Both the position numbers and the translations under genes were made by a program. A DNA stretch of 64,000 bases from Opitutales bacterium ASA1 (GTDB lineage: Bacteria; Verrucomicrobiota; Verrucomicrobiia; Opitutales; Opitutaceae), in NCBI GenBank assembly GCA_036323555.1, contig AP028972.1, positions 1,236,001-1,300,000 of the forward strand. Direction: 5' to 3'. Shown piece by piece: positions 24,655-33,264 of this stretch; positions within the stretch are counted from its first letter, which is position 1, and every line of letters starts with the position of its first letter. A model generated the notes under the pieces. It did no database searches, was not told where the DNA came from, and worked only from the letters and a program-made list of their open reading frames with translations.

Positions 24655-25473
24655 ATGATCCGCGTCCCGATGCCCGATGGATGGCTCCTCGTCGAACACC
24701 GCAATCACGCGCGTCTCGCCGGCGAGTTCGCACGGCATTGGGGCAATGCGCGCTTCGCGCCTCCCGAGCCGCGGTCCCACGTGGTCGTCGCCGTGGCGCG
24801 CCACGACGACGCTTGGGCGGAGCGCGACGTCGCGCCGAGCGTCGCCGGGGGAGGGGAACCGGCCGGATTTTCCCGAGAACTCGTCGGCACCTACAGCGCG
24901 TTCGAGAACATCGACTTGGAGGATTACCTGCGCGTCCGCGGGAGGGCCACGGAGGCAGTCGCGCGCGAAGATCCGTACGCGGCCGTCTTGGTCTCGATGC
25001 ACACGGTCAATCTCCTCACCGAGCAGGCCGATCCGAGTGCGCTCGGTGCGGCTCAAAGGGACCTTCTCGCGGGATTCGTCGGAGGGCAGCGGCGGCGGCA
25101 GGAGGATCTCGTCGCGTGCCTGCGCACCGATCCCGCATGGATCGAAGCGGTGCGGCCGGAGCGGCTGCGCCGCGCGTTCGAATTTCTGCAAGCGTGCGAC
25201 AGTCTCTCGCTCGCTGTCTGCGTGGGGTATCCGAAGCGGATCGCGTTGAGGCACAGGCAGCCGACGACGGACGGCGGCTCGATCGAGATTCATTGCGAGC
25301 CTGTCGGCGAAGGTGAGTTTCGCGTCGATCCGTGGCCGTTCGACAGGGACTCGCTGGAGCTGCGTGTGCCGTGTCGCCGGGTGCCCGGCACGGTCTTCGC
25401 CAACGACACTACGCTGCGTCGCGCCTATGCGGCTGCACGCGTCGAGCCGATGGCGCTGCGTCTGCGACCGTGA
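24655..25473 (+). CDS. DUF3891 family protein
   Basis: 272-residue cytosolic protein. It matches the DUF3891 pattern: an N-terminal beta strand and H-R-N-H-A-R-L-A-G-E-F-A, then A-V-A-R-H-D-D-A-W, V-S-M-H-T-V-N-L, and F-L-Q-A-C-D-S-L-S-L. Conserved His and Asp residues (H17, H46, D47-48, H112, D182) look like a metal-dependent HD-type phosphohydrolase arrangement, which is inference. The function of DUF3891 is unknown. It starts 99 bases after uxaC. An open frame reaches upstream, but the ATG at 24,655 begins the conserved part. Confidence 0.8.
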   Translation: MIRVPMPDGWLLVEHRNHARLAGEFARHWGNARFAPPEPRSHVVVAVARHDDAWAERDVAPSVAGGGEPAGFSRELVGTYSAFENIDLEDYLRVRGRATEAVAREDPYAAVLVSMHTVNLLTEQADPSALGAAQRDLLAGFVGGQRRRQEDLVACLRTDPAWIEAVRPERLRRAFEFLQACDSLSLAVCVGYPKRIALRHRQPTTDGGSIEIHCEPVGEGEFRVDPWPFDRDSLELRVPCRRVPGTVFANDTTLRRAYAAARVEPMALRLRP

Positions 25474-25588
25474 TGAAGAGGGGTCGGTAGCGGCCCTTAT
25501 GCGACCGCTCTCTCGGGCTCATTTCAGCCGCTTCGTTCTCCAAAGATCGAAGCTCGGCCGGGGATCCGGCGATGGGAAAGCAAACATC

Positions 25589-25972
25589 ATGAAGAGCCTC
25601 GATACCCTCGTCCTAGTCGCCGGCATGGCCGTCGGCATTCTTTCGCAACCGCTTTCGGCCGAGCCCCTCGGCGGCGAAATCACCGGTCATCGTGTGTCAT
25701 CGGTATCTGGATACGTAGTGAAGGGAACTCCGCGCATCGCGGTCTTGCACCACCTGCAACACCCCTGCGAGAAACTGTCGGAAGACGTGTGGTTGTACCG
25801 TGGATACGGTGCGACGAAACCGAGCGCGACGACGGCCGACGCCGAGTGGTTGGTCGTCGTCTTCGAGAAGGGCAGCGTGCGCGACCTGCGCTTGACGACC
25901 GCTGCCGGTGCGCGGGCGCTCCTCGCTTCCGGCAGGTCGTCAGTCGCCGGAAGCGTCGCCTCGTCGCGTTGA
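25589..25972 (+). CDS. Small secreted protein of unknown function
   Basis: 127 residues with a signal peptide (K-S-L then a hydrophobic stretch, probable cleavage after P-L-S-A near residue 24). The mature part has one Cys, the pattern W-L-Y-R-G-Y-G-A-T, and a beta-rich segment W-L-V-V-V-F-E-K-G-S-V-R-D-L-R-L-T, which recalls SmpA/BamE-like lipid-side proteins only vaguely. The C-terminus is Ser/Ala-rich. Its gene is isolated between DUF3891 and the convergent mscS gene. The start follows the first good signal sequence. Confidence 0.62.
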   Translation: MKSLDTLVLVAGMAVGILSQPLSAEPLGGEITGHRVSSVSGYVVKGTPRIAVLHHLQHPCEKLSEDVWLYRGYGATKPSATTADAEWLVVVFEKGSVRDLRLTTAAGARALLASGRSSVAGSVASSR

Positions 25973-25999
25973 CCCGCGCGGGCGGAACCACCGGCGTCC

Positions 26000-26845
26000 T
26001 CAGGCCGGTTTCTTGCTCTCCATCGGGATGAGGTGCACGTCGCGCTGCGGAAAGGGGATCGAGCAACCTGCGGCTTCGAGTTCTGCCTTGATGGCTTCCA
26101 ACAAGTGGAACTTGACGACCAGAAAGTCGGAGCGCTTCACCCATGGCCACACGACGATGTCCACGGAACTCTCCGCCAGCGTCATCACGCCGACGATGGG
26201 TGCCGGGTCGGTGAGGATGCGGTCGTCGGCCTTCAGCACGCGCCAGATCGCGGCCTGAGCGGCTTTGAGGTCGTCGTCGTAGGCCACGCTGAACGTGAGA
26301 TCCACGCGCCGCGTGTCCTTGGCGGCCAGGTTCACGATCGTGCCGCTGGTGATGGAAGAGTTGGGCACGATCACGCCGCGGTTGTCGGGCGTGCGCATGA
26401 TCGTGTGAAAGATCGAAATCTCCTCGACGATCCCGCTCGTACCTGCGGCTTCGATGAAATCGCCGACACGAAACGGCCGGAAAATGATGATCATCACGCC
26501 GGCGGCGAAATTGGAGAGGGAGCCTTGGAGTGCGAGACCGATGGCCAGACCGGCGGCACCGAGGATCGCGACGAGTGAAGTGGTCTTGAAACCGAGCGTG
26601 TCCAGCGCCGCGATCACGATGCCGACGAGCAGCACCACGCTGACGATGCGCACGAGGAACTTCGAGAGCGTGGCGTCGACCTTCGCGCGATCGAGCGCGC
26701 GCGCGAAGAGTCTCGCGACGAATCCGACGACCCAGCGCCCGATCACGAAAATGGCGACGGCCGCGAGGAGCTTGACGGCGAAGGCCACGCCTTGGGTCGC
26801 GAGCCATTGCAGGAAGGTGTCGATGGTTTCTTGGGAGATTTCCAT
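26000..26845 (-). CDS. mscS: Small-conductance mechanosensitive channel (MscS family)
   Basis: 281-residue MscS-type channel that vents solutes on hypo-osmotic shock. Three N-terminal membrane helices (about 15-45, 55-78, 85-115) end in the pore-lining G-A-A-G-L-A-I-G-L-A-L-Q-G-S-L-S-N-F-A-A-G. A beta domain with F-R-V-G-D-F-I-E-A and the cytoplasmic V-P-N-S-S-I region follow. ATG 26,845 is preferred over an upstream TTG/ATG extension. It is divergent from the amidohydrolase operon, separated by 141 bases that must hold both promoters. Confidence 0.94.
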   Translation of the reverse strand: MEISQETIDTFLQWLATQGVAFAVKLLAAVAIFVIGRWVVGFVARLFARALDRAKVDATLSKFLVRIVSVVLLVGIVIAALDTLGFKTTSLVAILGAAGLAIGLALQGSLSNFAAGVMIIIFRPFRVGDFIEAAGTSGIVEEISIFHTIMRTPDNRGVIVPNSSITSGTIVNLAAKDTRRVDLTFSVAYDDDLKAAQAAIWRVLKADDRILTDPAPIVGVMTLAESSVDIVVWPWVKRSDFLVVKFHLLEAIKAELEAAGCSIPFPQRDVHLIPMESKKPA

Positions 26846-26986
26846 GGGTGTGTGAGTTCTTGGGCCGACGGCGACCGTGCCACCGGTGATCCAGAACATC
26901 CAAACGTCGCGTCCCGATCGTGCAACCCGTCAACCCGACTCCATCGCGGTTGCACTGCCGGCTGTGGCTCCTTTTCTGCTCCATCC

Positions 26987-28267
26987 ATGGGCATGGCGGG
27001 TGGAACCAAGAGCGATCACGCAACGCGCAGTCGCGGAGAGCTGCGCGACTGCGTCGTGCTCGCCGGCCCGGAACTGGAGCCGTGGAAGTGCGCGCGATTC
27101 GCGTGGCGCGACGAAACGATCACCGCGCTCGATCGGATCGCACCCGCGAGCGCATTGGCCGAAGGCGTATGCGTCGTCGTGCCCGGCTTGGTCAACGGGC
27201 ACACGCACATGGGCGACTCGTGTCTACCGGACGGCGCGACCGGTCTCACGCTCGAGGAAGGGTTCTTTCGGCCGAACGGGTTCAAGTACCGCGAGCTGGC
27301 CAAGCTCTCGCCCGAGCAACACCTGCCGCACGTCGTCGAGCACCTTCGCTACATGGCGCGCACCGGGACGGTGTGCCATCTCGACTTTCGGGAGCAGGGT
27401 CCGGCGGGTGCGGAGCTGTTGCGAGAAGCGTCGCGACGGACGGGTGTGCGGTCGATCGTGTTGAGCCAGTTCAACGAGGCGCCTTTCACCGAGACCGATC
27501 TCGAGGACGACACGCGCGGCTTGCCGGAATCGGCGGTGCACGAACTCGAGCGGATCCTCGCGGTGGCCGACGGTTTCAGCGAGAGCACGATGAACGATCT
27601 CACGAGCACGGCCTGGCGAGAGATTCGCGACACGACCACGCGTGCAGGCAAGCTGCGAGCGATCCATTGTCTCGAGAACGTCGGCTACCGCACGCTCAGC
27701 CTCGCCCGCACCGGCGCAGGCGATCTCGCGCGAGCGCTCGAGCTCTACGATCCGCACGTGGTGGTGCACCTCACCGTCGCCGATCGCACGGAGATCGAGT
27801 CGCTCGTGCGGGCCGGCAAAACGGGCATCGTCAACCCGCGCGCGAACGCTGCTCTCGGTCTGCCTCTTCCCCCGTTGCGGGCGCTCCTGGAGGCGGGAGC
27901 CAACCTCATGCTCGGCACGGACAACGGGATGCTCAACAGTCCCAACCTTTTCGCCGAAATGGATTTCGCCTACAAGGTCGCGAAGAGCCAGTACGGCGAC
28001 GCCGTGCGACCCGATCCGTCCGCGATCCTGCGCATGGCCACGAGCAATGCAGCCGCCGTGCTCGGCTCGGAGTTTCCCGGCGCGTTGGAGCGCGGCATGC
28101 CGGCGACGTTTTGCGTGCTCGACTTCCGGAGGCCGCATTTGCGCGCGACGCGCCACGTCGTCGCCTCGATCGTGACGCGCGTCACGCCCGAGGACGTGCT
28201 AGCGACCTACCGACACGGACGCGGGCTGTGGTGCGCGGCAGATTTCGACCCGTCGCCACGAGTGTGA
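26987..28267 (+). CDS. Metal-dependent amidohydrolase (chlorohydrolase/deaminase type)
   Basis: 426-residue amidohydrolase-superfamily enzyme, first gene of a five-gene hydrolase operon. It has the metal motif V-N-G-H-T-H-M-G-D (about residues 68-76), a second His region (R-A-I-H-C-L-E-N near 226), H-L-T-V-A-D, and the catalytic Asp in L-M-L-G-T-D-N-G-M near 310. This order resembles the TrzA/AtzA, guanine deaminase and SAH deaminase clade. Substrates there are ring amines or amidines, and the substrate here is unknown. Starts at 26,987 or 26,993 are both possible. Confidence 0.85.
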   Translation: MGMAGGTKSDHATRSRGELRDCVVLAGPELEPWKCARFAWRDETITALDRIAPASALAEGVCVVVPGLVNGHTHMGDSCLPDGATGLTLEEGFFRPNGFKYRELAKLSPEQHLPHVVEHLRYMARTGTVCHLDFREQGPAGAELLREASRRTGVRSIVLSQFNEAPFTETDLEDDTRGLPESAVHELERILAVADGFSESTMNDLTSTAWREIRDTTTRAGKLRAIHCLENVGYRTLSLARTGAGDLARALELYDPHVVVHLTVADRTEIESLVRAGKTGIVNPRANAALGLPLPPLRALLEAGANLMLGTDNGMLNSPNLFAEMDFAYKVAKSQYGDAVRPDPSAILRMATSNAAAVLGSEFPGALERGMPATFCVLDFRRPHLRATRHVVASIVTRVTPEDVLATYRHGRGLWCAADFDPSPRV

Positions 28268-28272
28268 ACCCG

Positions 28273-29028
28273 ATGCGTTCGAAGATCCCGCCACTGTGCG
28301 TCGCCGACGAGGCCACGTTTTGGCCGTGGCAGCGTTGGCCGCAGTTTGCGACGCGTCCGGAGCGCGCGGCGCACGTGGTGGTGGTGCCGATCGTGGGGAT
28401 GGCGGATTGGGGTCTCGGCCACCCGTTGGATGCGGAAGAGACCGTGCTGATGCGCGTCTTGAAGGAAGCCGCCGCGAAGCGTGCCGACCGGCTGCAATTG
28501 CTGGTCGTCCCGCCGGTGCGATTCGTGCTCGGCCCGGAGGAGGGGTGTGCCTTCGCGGTGGATCCGCCGATCGCGCACGCGTGTATCGAAGAAGTGGTTA
28601 CATCCGTCGCCGCGGCCGGTTTCCGCAAGATCGTGCTCTTCAACTCGAGTCCGTGGAACGAGGAGCTCTGCGACGTAGCCGCGCGGGATCTGCGCATCGA
28701 TCGAGGCTTGCAGATGTTCTGCATCCACCTCGCCGCGCTCGGTTTCGATTTTCTGCCGGGGCGAAATCCGAACCGTTGGGAGTTGCAGACCGTGATCACG
28801 GCCTTGCTCGGAGCGGCGCCGGAGCGGATCGAAACCGCGGAGGACGTTGCAGGAGGAGGGAAACGATCACGGGCGGGTGGCGGCAAACCCGCGACGGTCA
28901 CTGCCGCGACGGCGGCGGCTCCCGGCTTGCTGGAGACGGCGGCGAAACGCCTCGGCGGCTTGCTGCAGGAAATCCACGCCCGTGAGCCTCTGCCGGACGA
29001 GGGACGCATCCCGGAGGCGACGCCGTGA
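28273..29028 (+). CDS. Divergent creatininase-family protein lacking metal motif
   Basis: 251 residues with the overall creatininase layout (A-H-V-V-V-V-P-I-V-G start, L-L-V-V-P-P-V near 78, F-R-K-I-V-L-F-N-S-S near 119). The metal-binding E-Q-H-G-P-H-L-P is replaced by a G-M-A-D-W-G-L-G-H-P-L-D-A-E-E segment, and the usual N-x-H-G-G-N is N-S-S-P-W-N. The C-terminal 60 residues add an Ala/Gly-rich linker and a helix. It may be a non-catalytic partner of the next, canonical creatininase, whose GTG start overlaps its stop by 4 bases. Role is inference. Confidence 0.72.
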   Translation: MRSKIPPLCVADEATFWPWQRWPQFATRPERAAHVVVVPIVGMADWGLGHPLDAEETVLMRVLKEAAAKRADRLQLLVVPPVRFVLGPEEGCAFAVDPPIAHACIEEVVTSVAAAGFRKIVLFNSSPWNEELCDVAARDLRIDRGLQMFCIHLAALGFDFLPGRNPNRWELQTVITALLGAAPERIETAEDVAGGGKRSRAGGGKPATVTAATAAAPGLLETAAKRLGGLLQEIHAREPLPDEGRIPEATP

Positions 29029-29831
29029 GCGATTTCGACACGTTTCCGTCCTACCGCGCTCGCTGGCTGCCGGGCATGACGCGGTCGCGAATCGCGGCGC
29101 TGCCCGACAAGGACCGGGCGATCGTGGTCGTCGCGACCGGTGCGATCGAGCAGCACGGGCCGCATCTGCCGGTCGCGGTCGACGCGCTCATGGGGCAGGT
29201 GTGGACGACGCGCGCGCTCGCGTTGCTGCCGGACGACGTCGCGTGTTTCGTCGGGCCTCCGATCGTGGTCGGCAAGAGCAACGAACACGTCGGTTTCCCG
29301 GGCACCTTGTCGATCTCGAAGGAAACGCTGCGGGCTCAAGTGCTGGCGATCGCGCGGCAACTGCGCGCGTGGGGATTCCGTCGTCTCCGGATTTTGAATA
29401 CGCACGGTGGCAACACGTCGGTGTTGGTCTACACGATGCGCGAGGTGCGGGCGCAGTTCGGTTTCGACGCCGATTTCTTGCGGTCGGATTTCGCGCCCGA
29501 TGTATCGAAGCAGGAGGCGGAGTTCGGTTTTCACGCGGGAGAAGTGGAGACCTCGTGGGTGCTCGCGGCGGCGAATCGGCTCGTGCGCATGTCCGAGGCG
29601 AGGACTTGTTATCCGGCGCGGTTGGAGGACCCTGGTGAACTGCGGCCGGAGGCGGCGCCTGCGACCTTCGCGTGGGTCACACGCGACCTCTCGCCGACCG
29701 GCATTCTCGGCGACGCGACCGCGGCCACTGCGACAAAAGGCGAACGTTGGCTCCAACTGGGCGCGGAAGGTTACGCGCGTGCGATCGAGGCCGCGTATCG
29801 GGAGAGTGGACCCGCGGTCGAACCGGCGTAG
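29025..29831 (+). CDS. Creatininase-family amidohydrolase
   Basis: 268-residue creatininase-family enzyme (binuclear-metal hydrolase of cyclic or linear amides). It keeps the full motifs: A-I-E-Q-H-G-P-H-L-P-V-A-V-D (about residues 41-54), L-N-T-H-G-G-N (about 124-130), and the conserved catalytic Glu in H-A-G-E-V-E-T-S. GTG start, coupled to the preceding gene by GTGA. Members act on creatinine, riboflavin-pathway formamides (ArfB) and mycofactocin, so the substrate here cannot be read from sequence. The formamidase follows 11 bases later. Confidence 0.87.
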   Translation: MSDFDTFPSYRARWLPGMTRSRIAALPDKDRAIVVVATGAIEQHGPHLPVAVDALMGQVWTTRALALLPDDVACFVGPPIVVGKSNEHVGFPGTLSISKETLRAQVLAIARQLRAWGFRRLRILNTHGGNTSVLVYTMREVRAQFGFDADFLRSDFAPDVSKQEAEFGFHAGEVETSWVLAAANRLVRMSEARTCYPARLEDPGELRPEAAPATFAWVTRDLSPTGILGDATAATATKGERWLQLGAEGYARAIEAAYRESGPAVEPA

Positions 29832-29842
29832 TCTCCACGATC

Positions 29843-30793
29843 ATGGCCCACCATCTCGTCGATCGGATCGAGACTCGCAATCGTTGGAATCGTGACTACC
29901 CGCCGGTGTGCACGATCGCGTCCGGAGACACCGTCACCGTGCGGATGAAGGATTCGAGCGACGGTCAGGTGCATCCCGAGATGTCGCTGGAGGCGTTCGC
30001 CGCGTTCGACAAGATGCGCGTGCACTCGCTCAGTGGTCCGATCGCGATCGAAGGCGCGGAACCCGGCGACGCCTTGGAGATCGAGGTCCTCGAGCTCGAG
30101 CACGAAGGCTGGGCGTGGACCAGCATCATCCCCGGTCTCGGACTGCTCGGCGACGAGTTCGAGGAGCACTTCCTCCATGTCTGGAGGCTCGAACGACATT
30201 GCACGCGGAGCATGCCGGGCGTGACGCTCGATCTGCATCCGTTTTGCGGGATCATCGGGGTGCAACGCGCGGAGAGCGGCGAGTACCGCACGCGTCCGCC
30301 GGGCGTGTTCGGAGGCAACATGGACGTGCGGCATCTCGGAGTGGGGGCGAGGTTGATGCTTCCGGTGTTCACGCCGGGTGCCGGATTGTGCGCGGGCGAC
30401 GCCCATGCGGCACAGGGCGACGGCGAGGTGTCGATCAACGCGATGGAGGCACCGATGTCGGTCACGTTGCGCGTGCATCTGCACAAGAATCGCCTGTTGG
30501 CCGCGCCGTACGCGTTGGCGACCCCGGCGCTGGTGCCGCCGCGCTATCTCGGTCGCCCTTGGCATGTGTTCATCGAGTCGCACGAGGACTTGCGCGAGGC
30601 GAGCCGGGCCGGCGTGCGGCGCGCGATGGGTTACTTGCAGCGGCGGCTCGGACTCTCGCGCGAGCAAGCGCTGATCCTGTGCAGCGTGGTGCTCGATTTG
30701 AAGATCAGCCAGATCGTCAACGCGCCTGTATGGACCGTGTCGGCCTACCTGCCCGAGGCGATCTTCGACGCCGCCGCGCCGCCTTGCTGGTGA
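29843..30793 (+). CDS. Acetamidase/formamidase family protein
   Basis: 316 residues, FmdA/AmdA family, which hydrolyses formamide, acetamide or related short amides to ammonia. Recognised by G-D-T-V-T-V-R, P-G-D-A-L-E-I-E-V-L-E near 75, G-G-N-M-D-V-R-H-L near 154, C-A-G-D-A-H-A-A-Q-G-D-G-E near 177, and the C-terminal L-D-L-K-I-S-Q-I-V-N near 285. It starts after an 11-base gap, and its stop overlaps the GTG of the following amidase. It probably releases the final small amide in the operon's pathway. Confidence 0.9.
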   Translation: MAHHLVDRIETRNRWNRDYPPVCTIASGDTVTVRMKDSSDGQVHPEMSLEAFAAFDKMRVHSLSGPIAIEGAEPGDALEIEVLELEHEGWAWTSIIPGLGLLGDEFEEHFLHVWRLERHCTRSMPGVTLDLHPFCGIIGVQRAESGEYRTRPPGVFGGNMDVRHLGVGARLMLPVFTPGAGLCAGDAHAAQGDGEVSINAMEAPMSVTLRVHLHKNRLLAAPYALATPALVPPRYLGRPWHVFIESHEDLREASRAGVRRAMGYLQRRLGLSREQALILCSVVLDLKISQIVNAPVWTVSAYLPEAIFDAAAPPCW

Positions 30794-32061
30794 GCTCCTC
30801 CGAGATGCGCTTCGAAGACTGGCAAGGCATGTCGCCGGCGGCGGCGGCGCGGGAGCTCGCGCGCCGTATCCACAGCCTCGATACCAAGCAGAGGCGAGCG
30901 TTCTTCGCGTCCTCGGCGAGCGAGGCGGAGTCGCTTGCGCGCTTCGAAGAGGCGGCGCGATCGGGTGGACGGCTCGCGGGCGTGCCGTACGGTTTGAAGG
31001 ATCTCTTCGCCGTGAAGGGCGAAGCCATCGGTGCGGGGTCGAATTTTCTGCGCGAAGAACGAGCGACGCCCGATCGGGACGGAACGCTGGTGGAGGTGCT
31101 GCGCAAGGTGGGCGCGGTGTGCGCCGGGCGCGCGCACTTGCACGAGTTCGCGTACGGCCTCACCGGCGAGAATCCCCATTTCGGCGACGTGGAGCATCCA
31201 CGTCTGCCGGGACGGTTGGCGGGGGGCTCGAGCAGCGGTTCGGCGGCGTTGGTCGCGGCCGGTGTCGTGCCGTTGGCAATCGGGACGGACACGGGAGGTT
31301 CGATCCGGGTGCCGGCTGCGTATTGCGGTTTGTTCGGGCTGCGACTCACCCCGCGCCACCCGTGGATCGAGGATGCGTTTCCACTCGCACCGAGCTTCGA
31401 TACTCCGGGTTGGTTCACGAGCACCGCTTCGGACATGCGGCGGGCGGTTGCGGCGTTGCTTCCGCCCGGTACACCGATGACGCGCGGAATTCGCGGTGGT
31501 TTTCTCGACGTCGGAGGAGTGGACGAGGATGTCCACCGTGCGTGCGAGAATCTGCGTGCGGGACTCGGGTTCGAACGTGCCGGCTCGTCCTTGAACGATT
31601 CGTGGTCGACGACGATGCGAGAGGCCGGGCGAGCTTTCAGTGTGGTGCAGAGCAGCGAGGCGAGTCTGGTGCACTCCGCGTGGCTGGAACGTCGTCGTAC
31701 CGACTACGATCCGGCCGTGTGGGCGCGGATCGACCGGGGTCGACGCTGGACGACGGCGGAACGAGAATGGGCGCGGTTCGCGGCGGAGAGCGTCGAACGT
31801 TGGTGGGCGGCGGCATTTCAGGAGTTCGATTGCCTGGCGCTTCCCGCAGTCCCCGCGCCGACACCACGGAAGTGCGACGCGAGTTCCGAGCTCAGAGATC
31901 GAATCCTCGCGCTGACCGCACCAGTCAGTCTCGCAGGGTTGCCGGTCTTGTCGGTGCCGGTCTCTTTGGCCGAGGGCACGACCGCCGGGGTGCAGTTCGT
32001 GTTTCCGTGCGTCGACAGCAGACGGTTCGACGAGATCCTTGCACGGGTCGAGGAGTTCTAG
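30790..32061 (+). CDS. Amidase-signature family enzyme
   Basis: Ser-cisSer-Lys amidase. Numbering from the Met at 30,805, the triad is K65 (G-L-K-D-L-F), the cis-Ser in G-G-S-S-S-G-S (140-146) and nucleophile S166 (D-T-G-G-S-I-R). The length of about 420 residues is normal. GTG 30,790 gives a GTGA overlap with the previous stop and fits the operon style; ATG 30,805 is the alternative. It resembles AtzE/allophanate-type and other short amidases. It is the last gene of the operon. The hairpin after it terminates the opposite strand rather than this one. Confidence 0.88.
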   Translation: MSSSEMRFEDWQGMSPAAAARELARRIHSLDTKQRRAFFASSASEAESLARFEEAARSGGRLAGVPYGLKDLFAVKGEAIGAGSNFLREERATPDRDGTLVEVLRKVGAVCAGRAHLHEFAYGLTGENPHFGDVEHPRLPGRLAGGSSSGSAALVAAGVVPLAIGTDTGGSIRVPAAYCGLFGLRLTPRHPWIEDAFPLAPSFDTPGWFTSTASDMRRAVAALLPPGTPMTRGIRGGFLDVGGVDEDVHRACENLRAGLGFERAGSSLNDSWSTTMREAGRAFSVVQSSEASLVHSAWLERRRTDYDPAVWARIDRGRRWTTAEREWARFAAESVERWWAAAFQEFDCLALPAVPAPTPRKCDASSELRDRILALTAPVSLAGLPVLSVPVSLAEGTTAGVQFVFPCVDSRRFDEILARVEEF

Positions 32062-32067
32062 GGACGC

Positions 32068-32097
32068 AAAAAAAGGCGGAGCCGTTCCGCTCCGCCT
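32068..32097 (-). terminator. Rho-independent terminator of the RRM gene
   Basis: A 9-bp stem (AGGCGGAGC / GCTCCGCCT) with a 6-base loop, followed on the minus strand by seven T. It lies 32 bases after the stop of the RNA-binding protein gene. Confidence 0.85.
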
Positions 32098-32128
32098 GGA
32101 TGAAGTGTGTCGCTGGTTGGAGAACGAC

Positions 32129-32584
32129 TCAGTAACGGTCGCCGCCACGGCCGCCGCCGCCACCACGACGATCGCCGAAGCCGCCGCGGCCACCGCCGCC
32201 ACCGCCACGTCGCTCGCCGCCGAAGCCGCCGCCACCGCCGCGACGCTCGCCGCCGCCGAAACCGCCGCCACCGCCGCGACGCTCGCCGCCGAAACCGCCG
32301 CCACCGCCACCACCGAAATCGCGCGGTGCGCGCTCTTCCTTCGGGCGGGCTTCGTTCACAGTCAGTTTGCGGCCGCCGACTTCCGCGCCGTTGAGCGCAT
32401 TGGTCGCTGCTTGGGCCTCTTCGGCGGTCGCCATCGTAACAAACGCAAAACCACGGGAACGTCCGGTGAACTTATCGAGGGCAACGAACACGTCCGTGAC
32501 CGCGCCATGTGCGGCAAACGCCTCGCGCAGCTCGTGCTCGGTCGTGGCAAACGCAAGGTTACCGACATACAACTTCGTACTCAT
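32129..32584 (-). CDS. Glycine-rich RNA-binding protein (one RRM)
   Basis: 151 residues. The RRM domain fills residues 3-80, with RNP2 K-L-Y-V-G-N-L and RNP1 R-G-F-A-F-V-T-M. The C-terminal 65 residues are a Gly/Arg-rich tail with three imperfect copies of [11 protein letters not shown]. Such proteins act as RNA chaperones, often cold- or stress-induced, in cyanobacteria and Verrucomicrobiota. The leader between this gene and the next upstream start is about 217 bases, room for an untranslated control region. The tail explains the poly-Ala frames on the opposite strand. Confidence 0.93.
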   Translation of the reverse strand: MSTKLYVGNLAFATTEHELREAFAAHGAVTDVFVALDKFTGRSRGFAFVTMATAEEAQAATNALNGAEVGGRKLTVNEARPKEERAPRDFGGGGGGGFGGERRGGGGGFGGGERRGGGGGFGGERRGGGGGGRGGFGDRRGGGGGRGGDRY

Positions 32585-32801
32585 GATGACTATCCCCCGA
32601 TCTATCTGTATCTCACGGACTGTTCCCGACCCTCGGGTTTCAAATCATCACCAGGCCCCTCGGCCCGCCTGACAATCCACCATATCTCGTAACCATACAC
32701 TCAATCCAGGATCAGGCGGCAGCACACACGTGGACCCCCGAAACGCAAGGTGAATCGCGGTGCGCACGAGGTGCGCGGGGTCGCCGAAAAACGGCCGAAG
32801 C

Positions 32802-33047
32802 TCAGAAAATCGAGAGAGCTTGAGCGCTTTCGATCACCACCCAAGCGAAGCCGGCGACCATGAGCCAAAGCACCGAGTAGGCGAGGACGCGACGGCGTCG
32901 CATGCTGCGCTCGTAGCGGTCCGGATCGACGCGCCGGAAGCCGCTCTCGTCCAAGAAACTCACGAACTGCACGTTCTTGGTGCTCGTCCGCCCGAAGTCC
33001 CGACGATGCAGCAGGGCGCTCGAGGCGACCGGCGGCTTGCGCATCAT
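32802..33047 (-). CDS. Small single-helix membrane protein, unknown
   Basis: 81 residues from ATG 33,047 (or 88 from 33,068). The N-terminal 50 residues are basic and polar (F-G-R-T-S-T-K-N-V-Q-F-V-S-F-L-D-E-S-G-F-R-R-V-D), followed by R-R-R-R-V-L-A-Y and one membrane helix near the C-terminus (about 57-75), a positive-inside arrangement. No family is recognised. It is alone between the RRM gene and the divergent lysA-like gene, and codon choice looks like that of neighbouring genes, so it is probably real. Confidence 0.5.
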   Translation of the reverse strand: MMRKPPVASSALLHRRDFGRTSTKNVQFVSFLDESGFRRVDPDRYERSMRRRRVLAYSVLWLMVAGFAWVVIESAQALSIF

Positions 33048-33264
33048 GTTGAGGACACAACGGAACATGGAGAATCGAGTGGAGGTGCGATTCGAACGAA
33101 GGTGCGGGCTTTCGCCCGAGGAATGCCATCGGAGGAATCGAGGAGAATTTCAGCGTACTGTGGTACCGTGAGATGGGTTTGACAAGACCCTGACCAAACA
33201 AGGGTTGAATTCAGTCCGTTCAGCGATCAACAAGCGCGCTCTTTCACTTCGGTTTTCCTTCCGT

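Noticed and set aside
23143-25293. Minus-strand open frame of over 700 codons
   Set aside because: Antisense shadow of uxaC and DUF3891, both with clear homology on the plus strand.
30745-32313. Minus-strand frame beginning with repeated Ala-Val-Ala-Ser
   Set aside because: The repeat is the alternate-frame reading of the Gly-rich tail of the RRM gene; the rest is antisense to the amidase.
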